Source: a virus. From it: a DNA stretch of 29,848 nt. Made by a program: the position numbers and the translations under genes. Positions 24,081 through 29,594 of this stretch are shown here, piece after piece (the first letter of the stretch is position 1; the number at the start of each line of letters is the position of its first letter). Under the pieces are notes generated by a model. The model was not told the origin of the DNA, ran no database searches, and worked only from the letters and a program-made list of their open reading frames with translations. The stretch covers positions 1-29,848 of IMG/VR virus record IMGVR_UViG_3300017732_000037, one strand, 5' to 3'.

Positions 24081-24170
24081 ATGCCATATCATTACGGAAA
24101 AGGCAGTCATTCTAAGGGAATGAAGAAAAAGAAGAAGAATAAAAAAATGAAAATGAAGAAAAAAAAATAA
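24081..24170 (+). CDS. 29-residue basic micro-protein
   Basis: A very short frame, MPYHYGKGSHSKGMKKKKK, followed by more Lys and Met. It begins directly after the upstream stop, with AAAGGAAAG before the ATG. MPYHYGK is a recurring start in marine phage micro-proteins next to lysis genes, so I take it as real. Function unknown. Half of the residues are lysine. Confidence 0.6.
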   Translation: MPYHYGKGSHSKGMKKKKKNKKMKMKKKK

Positions 24171-24353
24171 ATGGTTTTAGTAAAATCTATTAAAAAGTTT
24201 ACTTCAAAGCTGAATAAAACTCAAAAAAAGGCTATGAATAAACACGCTAAGCATCATTCATTAAAACATATGAAAGAAATGGCTAAGGATTTACAAGATG
24301 GAAAAACTTTTGGACTTGCTCATAGACGAGCTTTTAAGAAAGTTGGTAAATGA
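24171..24353 (+). CDS. Small basic His/Lys-rich protein
   Basis: A 60-residue protein: MVLVKSIKKFTSKLNKTQKKA, then KHAKHHSLKHMKEMAKDLQDG and SFGL-like FGLAHRRAFKKVGK. It is one of four basic genes in a row at the end of the late operon. Members of this type (HSLKHMKxM...AHxxAxKxVGK) occur in marine phages. The function is not known. It starts right after the previous stop. Confidence 0.62.
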   Translation: MVLVKSIKKFTSKLNKTQKKAMNKHAKHHSLKHMKEMAKDLQDGKTFGLAHRRAFKKVGK

Positions 24354-24502
24354 TTGGATTTACAACAACAGCTACTATTAGTGAATTAATAGACAAAAGA
24401 CCTATGAGGAAAAGAAAAACTAGGACAAGAAAGAACAAGATGCCCTTTACAGGGCGATTAAAGGCGGTACAGAGACTTTTGCCCACTAGAAGTATAAAGT
24501 AA
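24350..24502 (+). CDS. Small Arg/Lys-rich protein, last gene of the late operon
   Basis: A 50-residue frame overlapping the upstream gene by 4 bases (ATGA). It encodes MIGFTTTATISELIDKRPMR, then RKRKTRTRKNKMPFTGRLKA and VQRLLPTRSIK. It is very basic and has no other feature. The overlap and absence of another frame support it as a gene. The stop is 11 bases from the stop of the convergent nuclease gene. Confidence 0.5.
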   Translation: MIGFTTTATISELIDKRPMRKRKTRTRKNKMPFTGRLKAVQRLLPTRSIK

Positions 24503-24513
24503 TAGGCATTTCC

Positions 24514-24891
24514 TCAACACCTCACAGGAATGTTAATTTCAATGATTTTTTTTATTTGATCTAAACATTCGGTCAAACCCCCCTTGACTATAAAATGCGG
24601 TGTACCTAATACTTTTGACTGTACCGCCCACAACTTTTGATTATCTGATAATCTGCCTTTTTCATTTTTGAGTTCTATATAAAGTATGCGACCTTGTGGG
24701 TATTCAATAATTATGTCGGGGCAACCAGATTTTAACCCCATCTTTTTCATTTTAGCATGGTACCAAATAGACCTTTTACCCTCGTTGGGAACGTGGAAGT
24801 GTCTAAAAACATAAGTGTTGGATAATAAATTTAAATATTCATTACAAGCTATTTGAATGTCTGATTCTTTGGTAGTAGAGGGCAAACCCAT
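24514..24891 (-). CDS. VRR-NUC domain nuclease
   Basis: A 125-residue protein and the only clear gene on the minus strand. It shows the VRR-NUC core: SDIQIACNEYLN at the N-terminus, then SGCPDIIIEYPQGRILYIELKNEKGRLS, where D59, E73 and K75 fit the PD-(D/E)XK-type active site, then QKLWAVQSKVLGTPHFIVKG. Such stand-alone domains are found in many phages, probably cutting branched or single-strand-containing DNA. It has its own ribosome binding site (AGGGGG before the ATG). It faces away from the early genes and converges on the late operon. Confidence 0.92.
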   Translation of the reverse strand: MGLPSTTKESDIQIACNEYLNLLSNTYVFRHFHVPNEGKRSIWYHAKMKKMGLKSGCPDIIIEYPQGRILYIELKNEKGRLSDNQKLWAVQSKVLGTPHFIVKGGLTECLDQIKKIIEINIPVRC

Positions 24892-25094
24892 GATTTACCC
24901 CCTACAAATACAATAAGTTTGGAGCATATTGTATATTTTTTTCCAAAAAATTTAACTTAACTTGGTGTTGCCTATGAAAACAACAATATATATATATCAG
25001 ACAAAAAATATTTCTGCAACAATAATACATTAATGGTTTACTTTTATAAACCTACTTGATATGCTAGGTTAATATTAATAAATGGAGCATAAAA
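24892..25094. promoter_or_regulatory. Divergent regulatory region between the nuclease and early genes
   Basis: This 203-base gap is the longest in the window. It is very AT-rich, with a TA repeat near 24985-24996 and a T/A-rich stretch near 24930-24955. It carries the rightward early promoter (see 25037). For leftward transcription, TACAAT on the minus strand (24928-24933) could be a -10 site for the nuclease gene, but no good -35 is visible. An origin or regulator site could also lie here; nothing further is recognised. Confidence 0.6.
25037..25071 (+). promoter_or_regulatory. Early promoter 1 with embedded inverted repeat
   Basis: TTTACT (25037-25042), a 17-base spacer and TATGCT (25060-25065) preceded by TGA make a sigma70-like promoter with an extended -10 (TGnTATGCT). 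An inverted repeat AACCTA...TAGGTT (25049-25070) overlaps the spacer and -10. A copy matching at 30 of 35 positions lies at 25368. Such overlap is typical for an operator. It would drive the ArdC-like gene, whose GGAGCA and ATG follow at 25083-25097. Confidence 0.75.
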
Positions 25095-25364
25095 ATGTAT
25101 TATAACGAAGAAACTAAAAGACCCTATTCTGGTAAAAATATAGAAATTTTAGAATCAACTGGTTTTAAAGGTGGTTTTATGACTTTTAGACAAGCTATCA
25201 AATTAGGTTATAAAGTCCCAAAGGGAACTAAAGCGGTTGCTAAAATTATCAGACCTATGGAAGAATTTAAAGAGCAAAGCGATGGTTCTTCAAAGGTAGA
25301 AATGTCTGGAAGAAAGTTTCCAGTTTTTCATAAATCACAATTAGAGGCACAATCTCCACAATAG
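25095..25364 (+). CDS. ArdC N-terminal-domain-like protein (antirestriction candidate)
   Basis: An 89-residue protein, the first gene after early promoter 1. RPYSGKNIEIL (9-19), FMTFRQAIKLGYKVPKGTKAV (28-48), then FPVFHKSQLE (75-84) match the ArdC N-terminal pattern (YxGxN, WLTFKQAxxLGxxVxKGEKG, VFNxxQ). In full ArdC this domain binds single-stranded DNA and is followed by a metalloprotease domain, absent here. A stand-alone version could shield incoming DNA from restriction or serve as a DNA-binding protein. Its own promoter and first position fit early antidefence use. Confidence 0.75.
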   Translation: MYYNEETKRPYSGKNIEILESTGFKGGFMTFRQAIKLGYKVPKGTKAVAKIIRPMEEFKEQSDGSSKVEMSGRKFPVFHKSQLEAQSPQ

Positions 25365-25367
25365 TGC

Positions 25368-25402
25368 TTTACTTTCTGTAACCTAGTTGATATGCTAGGT
25401 TA
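25368..25402 (+). promoter_or_regulatory. Early promoter 2 with perfect 7-bp inverted repeat
   Basis: TTTACT (25368-25373), a 17-base spacer and TATGCT (25391-25396) with the TGA extended -10. The inverted repeat AACCTAG...CTAGGTT (25380-25386 and 25395-25401) is perfect, with an 8-base centre. It differs from promoter 1 at only five of 35 bases. Transcription would start near 25403, placing the start codon of the next gene at 25441 rather than at the ATG at 25402. Confidence 0.75.
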
Positions 25403-25440
25403 TGGAAGTTAATAATAATAATAATAATAAGGATAATAAA

Positions 25441-25683
25441 ATGCAAAATATAAATAACTCAGTCGAATATGACGAATATCTTAAAAGCTATGTAAATTAT
25501 TTTATAGTAACTATTTTCAAAGGCAGGGGCAAATACTCTAAGGTTGCTTTTGAAACTCTTAATGGTGCAGTTACTTATAGGGATTCTGTAAAATCTGCTA
25601 ACCCTACTGCTAGATGTATTGTATATGGTATCTCTCAGCCACCCCATACCACTCAACAAGTAACTATTGCGATGGGGGTTTAA
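25441..25683 (+). CDS. Small early hypothetical protein
   Basis: An 80-residue protein. An upstream in-frame ATG at 25402 lies within promoter 2, so I choose ATG 25441, preceded by AAGGAT. YFIVTIFKGRGKYSKVAFETL, then GAVTYRDSVKSANPTARCIVYG is beta-alpha-beta in character and resembles a short conserved early protein of marine phages (xYIVTIFxGxGKY...A...RxVIYGI). The function is not known. The untranslated leader carries an AAT repeat (25411-25430). Confidence 0.65.
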   Translation: MQNINNSVEYDEYLKSYVNYFIVTIFKGRGKYSKVAFETLNGAVTYRDSVKSANPTARCIVYGISQPPHTTQQVTIAMGV

Positions 25684-25685
25684 TT

Positions 25686-25922
25686 ATGAAAATTAATAAA
25701 GAAAAAAAAGGACTTATCTTACTCGCTCTAAATACTAAAATGGCAGTTATCCAAGACCAAATAGATAATTTATATAAAATTGGTGGTGCTGAAAATTTAG
25801 AGCATAGGAAAAAAATGGTTCGTAAGTTTATTAAGTATAATGATTTGCTAATTGAGTTTGGTGGTTTCGGTTATACAAAAGAATCATTTAATAAAGTTCA
25901 CAAAGGAGGTGGTTGGTCATGA
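25686..25922 (+). CDS. Small early hypothetical protein
   Basis: A 78-residue protein from ATG 25686 (the frame also runs upstream inside the preceding gene, which I reject). It is Lys-rich and helical: KEKKGLILLALNTKMAVIQDQ and EHRKKMVRKFIKYNDLL, with a glycine-rich end (FNKVHKGGGWS). No family recognised. Its GGAGGT near the end serves as the next gene's ribosome binding site, so the two are coupled. Confidence 0.6.
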   Translation: MKINKEKKGLILLALNTKMAVIQDQIDNLYKIGGAENLEHRKKMVRKFIKYNDLLIEFGGFGYTKESFNKVHKGGGWS

Positions 25923-26134
25923 ACGATACAATTTATGAAATAAATAAACTTCAAAAAATTACAGATACTATTTCAAAAAATATTCCTTGGAATTTACAAG
26001 TTGCTTCTGCCCTTTCAGAATTAAGGGAACTTATTAACGAAAAACAAAAGCAATTATCAAAGTTTGAAATAGATAATATGTCATATGAACAATACGAAGA
26101 ACATATGAAAGGGAGGGGATTCAATGATAGATAA
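25919..26134 (+). CDS. Small early coiled-coil protein
   Basis: A 71-residue protein with a strong AAAGGAGGT ribosome binding site 8 bases before ATG 25919, overlapping the preceding stop by 4 bases. The product is helical and charged (EINKLQKITDTISKNIPWNLQ and ALSELRELINEKQKQLSKFE). The end MSYEQYEEHMKGRGF is polar. Function unknown; no membrane segment. It overlaps the next gene by 11 bases. Confidence 0.6.
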   Translation: MNDTIYEINKLQKITDTISKNIPWNLQVASALSELRELINEKQKQLSKFEIDNMSYEQYEEHMKGRGFNDR

Positions 26135-26318
26135 ATCAACTTCAATCGGTAATAGATACTTAGAATTAGATTACCAACATAAAAGAAATATTGATAGTTT
26201 TATTAATCAAATAGCATCACATCAAGGCACATATAAAATGGACAAAGCGATTATGATTGCTATTCATGATGCTATGGAAAAACTTTATAATAGTTATACA
26301 AAGGGAGATTCAAAATGA
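26124..26318 (+). CDS. Small early hypothetical protein
   Basis: A 64-residue protein with a purine-rich GGGAGGGG before the ATG. LELDYQHKRNIDSFINQIASH and MDKAIMIAIHDAMEKLYNSY are helical. I recognise no motif. It overlaps both neighbours (11 bases upstream, 4 bases downstream), as is usual in this operon. Confidence 0.58.
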   Translation: MIDKSTSIGNRYLELDYQHKRNIDSFINQIASHQGTYKMDKAIMIAIHDAMEKLYNSYTKGDSK

Positions 26319-26560
26319 TTGAAGAACCTAAAAAAATCGGAAACACCGAACTTTATAATGCAAGGGTTCTTAATATGGGTGTTGCCAAATATTATGGTTT
26401 GGTAAAAGAGTATGTTCAAATATTAACTGATACCAGAGAACTTAATAAAAAAGTAATAGAAAAAGGGGGAGAAGAGGCAGAACTTAATCTCTATTATTCA
26501 GTTAGATATAATTTAAATTTATTGGTCGCTGAAAAAATAAAGGAGTCAAATAATGGTTAG
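26315..26560 (+). CDS. Small early hypothetical protein
   Basis: An 81-residue protein overlapping its neighbour (ATGA), with AAAGGGAG before the start. LYNARVLNMGVAKYYGLVKEY and the helical TDTRELNKKVIEKGGEEAELN, YSVRYNLNLLVAEKIKES suggest a mainly alpha-helical protein. No family recognised and no function proposed. Its last codons hold the ribosome binding site of the small membrane protein that follows. Confidence 0.58.
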   Translation: MIEEPKKIGNTELYNARVLNMGVAKYYGLVKEYVQILTDTRELNKKVIEKGGEEAELNLYYSVRYNLNLLVAEKIKESNNG

Positions 26561-26645
26561 ATTCCTTAAAGAGTATGGTGTTTATCTTTTAGAATTTATG
26601 GTCTTTGGGACTATAGGTTTTTGTTTAATAATGTTTATTTTATAA
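26553..26645 (+). CDS. 30-residue single-pass membrane micro-protein
   Basis: A tiny frame, MVRFLKEYGVYLLEFMVFGT, then IGFCLIMFIL, preceded by a very good ribosome binding site (AAAGGAG, 9 bases before the ATG). After a short positively charged start the rest is hydrophobic, so it should insert in the inner membrane. It overlaps the previous gene by 8 bases and precedes the lipoprotein gene by 10 bases. A possible role in membrane-based exclusion or support of the lipoprotein is only inference. Confidence 0.6.
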   Translation: MVRFLKEYGVYLLEFMVFGTIGFCLIMFIL

Positions 26646-26655
26646 GGAGCAATAA

Positions 26656-26967
26656 ATGAACAATCTTAAAGTAATTCCCTTTGTTATATTATTTGCGGTG
26701 GTAAGCGGTTGCTCAAGCACTCCAATAGTTGACTCAAGGGGTAAATCATCGGCAAATATTAAAGGCGATATGAACCGATATCACGATGACTTATTTACTT
26801 GTAAACATTTGGTAGCTGACCAAACAAATATGCTATGGAATGGGGGTAAAATAGTTTATAATATGTTACGTTTTAAAGTGTTATGGCTAAGTCCTAAAGC
26901 ACAAACTAGGCAGGATTTAATTAATAATTGCCTAGAGGGGCGAGGCTATAGTGTTCTTAATAAATAA
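26656..26967 (+). CDS. Phage-encoded lipoprotein
   Basis: A 103-residue protein with a lipoprotein signal peptide: MNNLKVIPFVILFAVVSGC, where VSGC is the lipobox and Cys19 would be lipidated; then SSTPIVDSRGK. The mature part (GDMNRYHDDLFTCKHLVADQ, then LSPKAQTRQDLINNCLEGRGY) has two cysteines and resembles lipoproteins I know from marine bacteria and phages (NCLxGRGYxVL). Likely outer- or inner-membrane bound. In the early region a superinfection exclusion role is plausible; it is too far from the lysis genes to be a spanin partner by position. Confidence 0.8.
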   Translation: MNNLKVIPFVILFAVVSGCSSTPIVDSRGKSSANIKGDMNRYHDDLFTCKHLVADQTNMLWNGGKIVYNMLRFKVLWLSPKAQTRQDLINNCLEGRGYSVLNK

Positions 26968-26987
26968 TAATAAATTTGGAGTATAAA

Positions 26988-27449
26988 ATGACGAATATAA
27001 TAGATAAAATTTACGATAATACAAAAGATGGTGTTCCTAACTATTCAATAGATTTAATTGATGGGCGAAGATTATATTATAGAGGTATGGTTATGAATCC
27101 AATCCCTAGTTCTGGCGATGCGATTAATTATACCGAAGTAAATACTAAAACATCAGCTAATGGCAATCAATATACCAATATAAAAGATGTATCGGTTGCT
27201 TATAATCCAGATGGTCAAAATGATGCACCAAGTAACAATGCACCCCAAAGTTTAGGGAATGTTGTTAGTAATGCTAATTTTACACCTAGTAAACCCATGG
27301 GAAATAAAAACGATACCCAAAGATTAGATATATTTGTTACTGGGGTTGTTGGTCGTTCTATGGGGTCTGGTCATTTCTCGGTAAATGATATTGAAGCATT
27401 AACTAAAAATGCTGTAGATGCTTTTAATGAAAACCTTAAAAAATTATAA
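26988..27449 (+). CDS. OB-fold-like early protein (single-strand DNA-binding candidate)
   Basis: A 153-residue protein with TTGGAGT before ATG 26988 (another in-frame start is a TTG at 26976). The N-terminal third, YSIDLIDGRRLYYRGMVMN, then SGDAINYTEVNTK and GNQYTNIKDVSVAY, has the alternation expected of a minimal OB-fold, with Asn-rich linker (PDGQNDAPSNNAPQS). The C-terminal helices are DIFVTGVVGRSMG and IEALTKNAVDAFNENLKKL. Early position beside nuclease genes supports a single-strand DNA-binding or recombination role, but the fold is only inferred. Confidence 0.55.
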   Translation: MTNIIDKIYDNTKDGVPNYSIDLIDGRRLYYRGMVMNPIPSSGDAINYTEVNTKTSANGNQYTNIKDVSVAYNPDGQNDAPSNNAPQSLGNVVSNANFTPSKPMGNKNDTQRLDIFVTGVVGRSMGSGHFSVNDIEALTKNAVDAFNENLKKL

Positions 27450-27726
27450 AAAACTATTTGCTGACTTTTGGGGGTATCACGAAACTGATATTCCCATTTG
27501 TTGGGGTTGTTATAGGCAACAGGCGGTAGACATACACCATTTAATACCTAAAGGCATGGGTGGGGTAAAAAATAATCGTTTAAATAGAATTGATAATTTA
27601 TTTCCAGTTTGTAGGTCTTGCCATAATTTGGCTCATAAAGATAAATCTATAAATGAGGAATGGAGAGTTAAATTAAAAGAAAAAATATATCATAAAGAGT
27701 GGGAAAATTTACATGATAAAAAATGA
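27418..27726 (+). CDS. HNH endonuclease family protein
   Basis: A 102-residue protein with a clear HNH core: CWGCYRQQAVDIHHLIPKGMGG, then RIDNLFPVCRSCHNLAHK. Two CxxC pairs bind a structural zinc, and H-H ... N ... H make the active site. An alternative start at 27427 gives 99 residues; no ribosome binding site stands out for either. It overlaps the upstream gene by 32 bases. HNH proteins in phages nick DNA, help terminase, or are homing nucleases; an early position argues against a pure packaging role. Confidence 0.85.
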   Translation: MLLMKTLKNYKKLFADFWGYHETDIPICWGCYRQQAVDIHHLIPKGMGGVKNNRLNRIDNLFPVCRSCHNLAHKDKSINEEWRVKLKEKIYHKEWENLHDKK

Positions 27727-27904
27727 GATACCATTAAATAAATATGTAATCCATTGTAAAGAAACAAAATACTACAATGTCACAATAAATGCCTTAAATT
27801 ATGAGGTTGCTGAAAAAAAATGGCAGAATATAGCCAAAAAAAGGGATTATACAACATTACAAAATGATTTAGAAGTAATTAGTATAAGAGAAGAAAATGA
27901 CTGA
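27713..27904 (+). CDS. Small hypothetical protein
   Basis: A 63-residue protein overlapping both neighbours. LNKYVIHCKETKYYNVTINAL, then NYEVAEKKWQNIAKKRDYTTL, then LEVISIREEND suggests a beta-alpha-beta fold. I do not recognise it. The ribosome binding site is weak, and coupling to the HNH gene is likely. Confidence 0.5.
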   Translation: MIKNEIPLNKYVIHCKETKYYNVTINALNYEVAEKKWQNIAKKRDYTTLQNDLEVISIREEND

Positions 27905-28250
27905 TATATATGCTTTGCAGTTTGACCCAAATGTAATATCTCATCAGCAAGAGCAGTTAGGAATGCGTTTCGCTGACCTAGATACTGCGGTTGAATTAAT
28001 GAAAAAAGAAGAAAAAATGATAATTGCAGAATTAACCATTTACTTCTCCCGACAAAAAAATTATAAAAATATGACGGAGTTAAACGGATTAATCTACTCC
28101 GATACTAAATTTAAGGACTATCTTGATAGATACGAGAGAACCCTTAAACAAAGGAATCAAGCCAAGATAAGGTTTGAAACCTTTAAAGCCTTCAGAGATG
28201 ACTTAAGAACTAAAGTCGTTAATGAAAGGGAAATGGCAAAAAACTTATAG
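27897..28250 (+). CDS. Helical conserved early hypothetical protein
   Basis: A 117-residue protein, overlapping the upstream gene by 8 bases with AGAAGA before the ATG. The product is nearly all helical and charged (FADLDTAVELMKKEEKMIIAE, then KFKDYLDRYERTLKQRNQAKI, and RFETFKAFRDDLRTKVVNE). The arrangement of the long helices with Q...A...RF/YETFKA...DDLRT is one I have seen in early proteins of marine phages. Its role is unknown. Confidence 0.62.
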   Translation: MTDIYALQFDPNVISHQQEQLGMRFADLDTAVELMKKEEKMIIAELTIYFSRQKNYKNMTELNGLIYSDTKFKDYLDRYERTLKQRNQAKIRFETFKAFRDDLRTKVVNEREMAKNL

Positions 28251-28263
28251 AAAGGAGTTTAAA

Positions 28264-28506
28264 ATGTCACATCAAGGAGTTAATTTTAAATTAACACAAA
28301 ATAAACAAATCTTAGAACACCTTAAAAAAGGTAATTCTATAACCCCCCTTACAGCTTTAAATTTATTCGGGTGCTTTAGGTTAAGTGCTAGAATATATAA
28401 TTTAAGGCAAGATGGTCATGATATAATCAAAAGAACTATTACTTCAGATCATGGCGATAAACATTTTGCTGAATATACTCTTTTAAAACTAAAGGAGGGC
28501 GAATAA
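28264..28506 (+). CDS. Winged helix-turn-helix protein
   Basis: An 80-residue protein with a strong AAAGGAGT before ATG 28264; the frame also runs upstream into the previous gene, which I reject. KQILEHLKKGNSITPLTALNL is the classic start, followed by FGCFRLSARIYNLRQDGHDII and the wing with HFAEYTLLKL. This is the phage HTH_39-type winged helix. It may be a transcription factor of the early region, a plausible reader of the inverted-repeat operators at 25037 and 25368. That link is inference. Confidence 0.8.
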   Translation: MSHQGVNFKLTQNKQILEHLKKGNSITPLTALNLFGCFRLSARIYNLRQDGHDIIKRTITSDHGDKHFAEYTLLKLKEGE

Positions 28507-28739
28507 TGTCAGATGAATTAATAACAGATTTAGATATTGCTGAAATTGAAAAAGCAAAAGAACAGGCAATTGCTAAGCATATGAGTGATATAAAAGTTAT
28601 GAGCAAATTAATATTATCAATAAATGAATATATAATTAGGTTTGGCAGAACAAGTAATATTCACGATCAATTATTTGATTTAAAGGCTCAAGTTATTGTA
28701 AATAGAGAAAGTTTACAAAACTGGATTAAAAACATATGA
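28506..28739 (+). CDS. Small hypothetical protein
   Basis: A 77-residue helical protein overlapping the upstream gene by one base (TAATG), with AAAGGAGGG before the start. ITDLDIAEIEKAKEQAIAKHM, then LILSINEYIIRFGRTSN and FDLKAQVIVNRESLQNWIKN. I do not recognise it. It lies immediately before the PD-(D/E)XK nuclease (ATGA overlap) and may be its partner, but nothing else shows that. Confidence 0.58.
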   Translation: MSDELITDLDIAEIEKAKEQAIAKHMSDIKVMSKLILSINEYIIRFGRTSNIHDQLFDLKAQVIVNRESLQNWIKNI

Positions 28740-29527
28740 TTAAGCATTTTAAAAAATTTGATGATTATGGAAAGGGTTTACTTCCATTGTCATTTAGTCA
28801 TCTTAATGAGTTCGCTTTTTATCGTGAAAGGTGGGCATTAAGAAGAATATTTGGCTATCAGTTCCCAACATCTGCACCCGCTATAAGAGGTCAAGTTGTA
28901 GAATCTGGTATTAATATGTTTTTAAATGGCATACCCATTGAAGAAGCAACTGAAAAAATGATTAGTGAATATGATGCTAATTGTTCAAATATAAATGACC
29001 CAAAAGTTGATGATGAAAGGAAAAATTTAATTCCTTTGTTAGAACTAGGGACTAAAACTTTTCAAGAATATGCTTATCGGTGGTCACTTCTAGAGTATCA
29101 AAAAAAAATTGAAGTAGATATAAATGGTATTCCGTTTATAGGTTATACTGACTTTCACTTTGAAGATAAAAATACTAAAGAAGATTTTTTTATTGATTTA
29201 AAAACCTCTAAAAATATGCCATCTAAAATAAGTATATCCCATGCTATGCAACAATCTATTTATCAAAAGGCAACTAATTCTAAGCAAATATTATGGTATC
29301 TTAAAAATCCTACGAAAACTAAAGATGCAGAATATATAGCTATGTCTCTTGATGATTATTCACAGCCTATGAAAATATGTGAACATATTGTTAAAGTTAT
29401 GGGAAATTATTTAAAAAGTGTAAACACCCCAGAAGAAATTAGAGATTCTTTGGTACCCAATCCCGATAATTGGATTTGGAAAGAAGATACTGTTTTAAAG
29501 GCAAGAAAAGAAGTTTGGGGTTATTAA
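28736..29527 (+). CDS. PD-(D/E)XK superfamily nuclease (RecB/Cas4-like exonuclease)
   Basis: A 263-residue protein with all PDDEXK_1 hallmarks. LSFSHLNEFAFYRERWALRR (18-37), APAIRGQVVESGINMFLNG (47-65), IPFIGYTDFHF with D139, FFIDLKTSKN with D154 and K156, and MQQSIYQKA with Q172/Q173 (the QxxxY-type end motif). Such phage enzymes are 5'-3' exonucleases or RecB-like nucleases serving recombination, often with a single-strand annealing or DNA-binding protein. It is the last gene of the early operon before the hairpin at 29536. Confidence 0.88.
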   Translation: MIKHFKKFDDYGKGLLPLSFSHLNEFAFYRERWALRRIFGYQFPTSAPAIRGQVVESGINMFLNGIPIEEATEKMISEYDANCSNINDPKVDDERKNLIPLLELGTKTFQEYAYRWSLLEYQKKIEVDINGIPFIGYTDFHFEDKNTKEDFFIDLKTSKNMPSKISISHAMQQSIYQKATNSKQILWYLKNPTKTKDAEYIAMSLDDYSQPMKICEHIVKVMGNYLKSVNTPEEIRDSLVPNPDNWIWKEDTVLKARKEVWGY

Positions 29528-29535
29528 CCAAAAAA

Positions 29536-29561
29536 TCCCTTTGGGTTTCTGCTCAAAGGGG
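29536..29561. terminator. Hairpin between the nuclease and replication genes
   Basis: CCCTTTG (29537-29543) and CAAAGGG (29554-29560) pair over 7 bp, with a possible extra wobble pair at the base and a 10-base loop. On the plus strand no U-run follows (GTTATAAGAA). On the minus strand the hairpin is followed by ATTTTTTGG, the form of an intrinsic terminator, but no gene here reads left. It could stop stray leftward transcripts, or act as a plus-strand attenuator or processing site. Confidence 0.4.
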
Positions 29562-29594
29562 TTATAAGAAAATAAGTATATTATGGAGCATATA

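Noticed and set aside
24442-24455. GCCCT-TTAC-AGGGC hairpin near the end of the late operon
   Set aside because: Only five pairs, inside a coding frame, and without a U-run after it, so not a convincing terminator.
24510-24560. Possible terminator between the convergent genes
   Set aside because: The TTCCT/AGGAA stem is short with a loop of about 11 bases, and the T-run lies about 15 bases further, so it does not fit an intrinsic terminator.
25402-25440. Longer start of the 80-residue early gene at ATG 25402
   Set aside because: The ATG lies at the end of promoter 2, about where transcription would start, so it could not have a ribosome binding site. ATG 25441 has AAGGAT before it.
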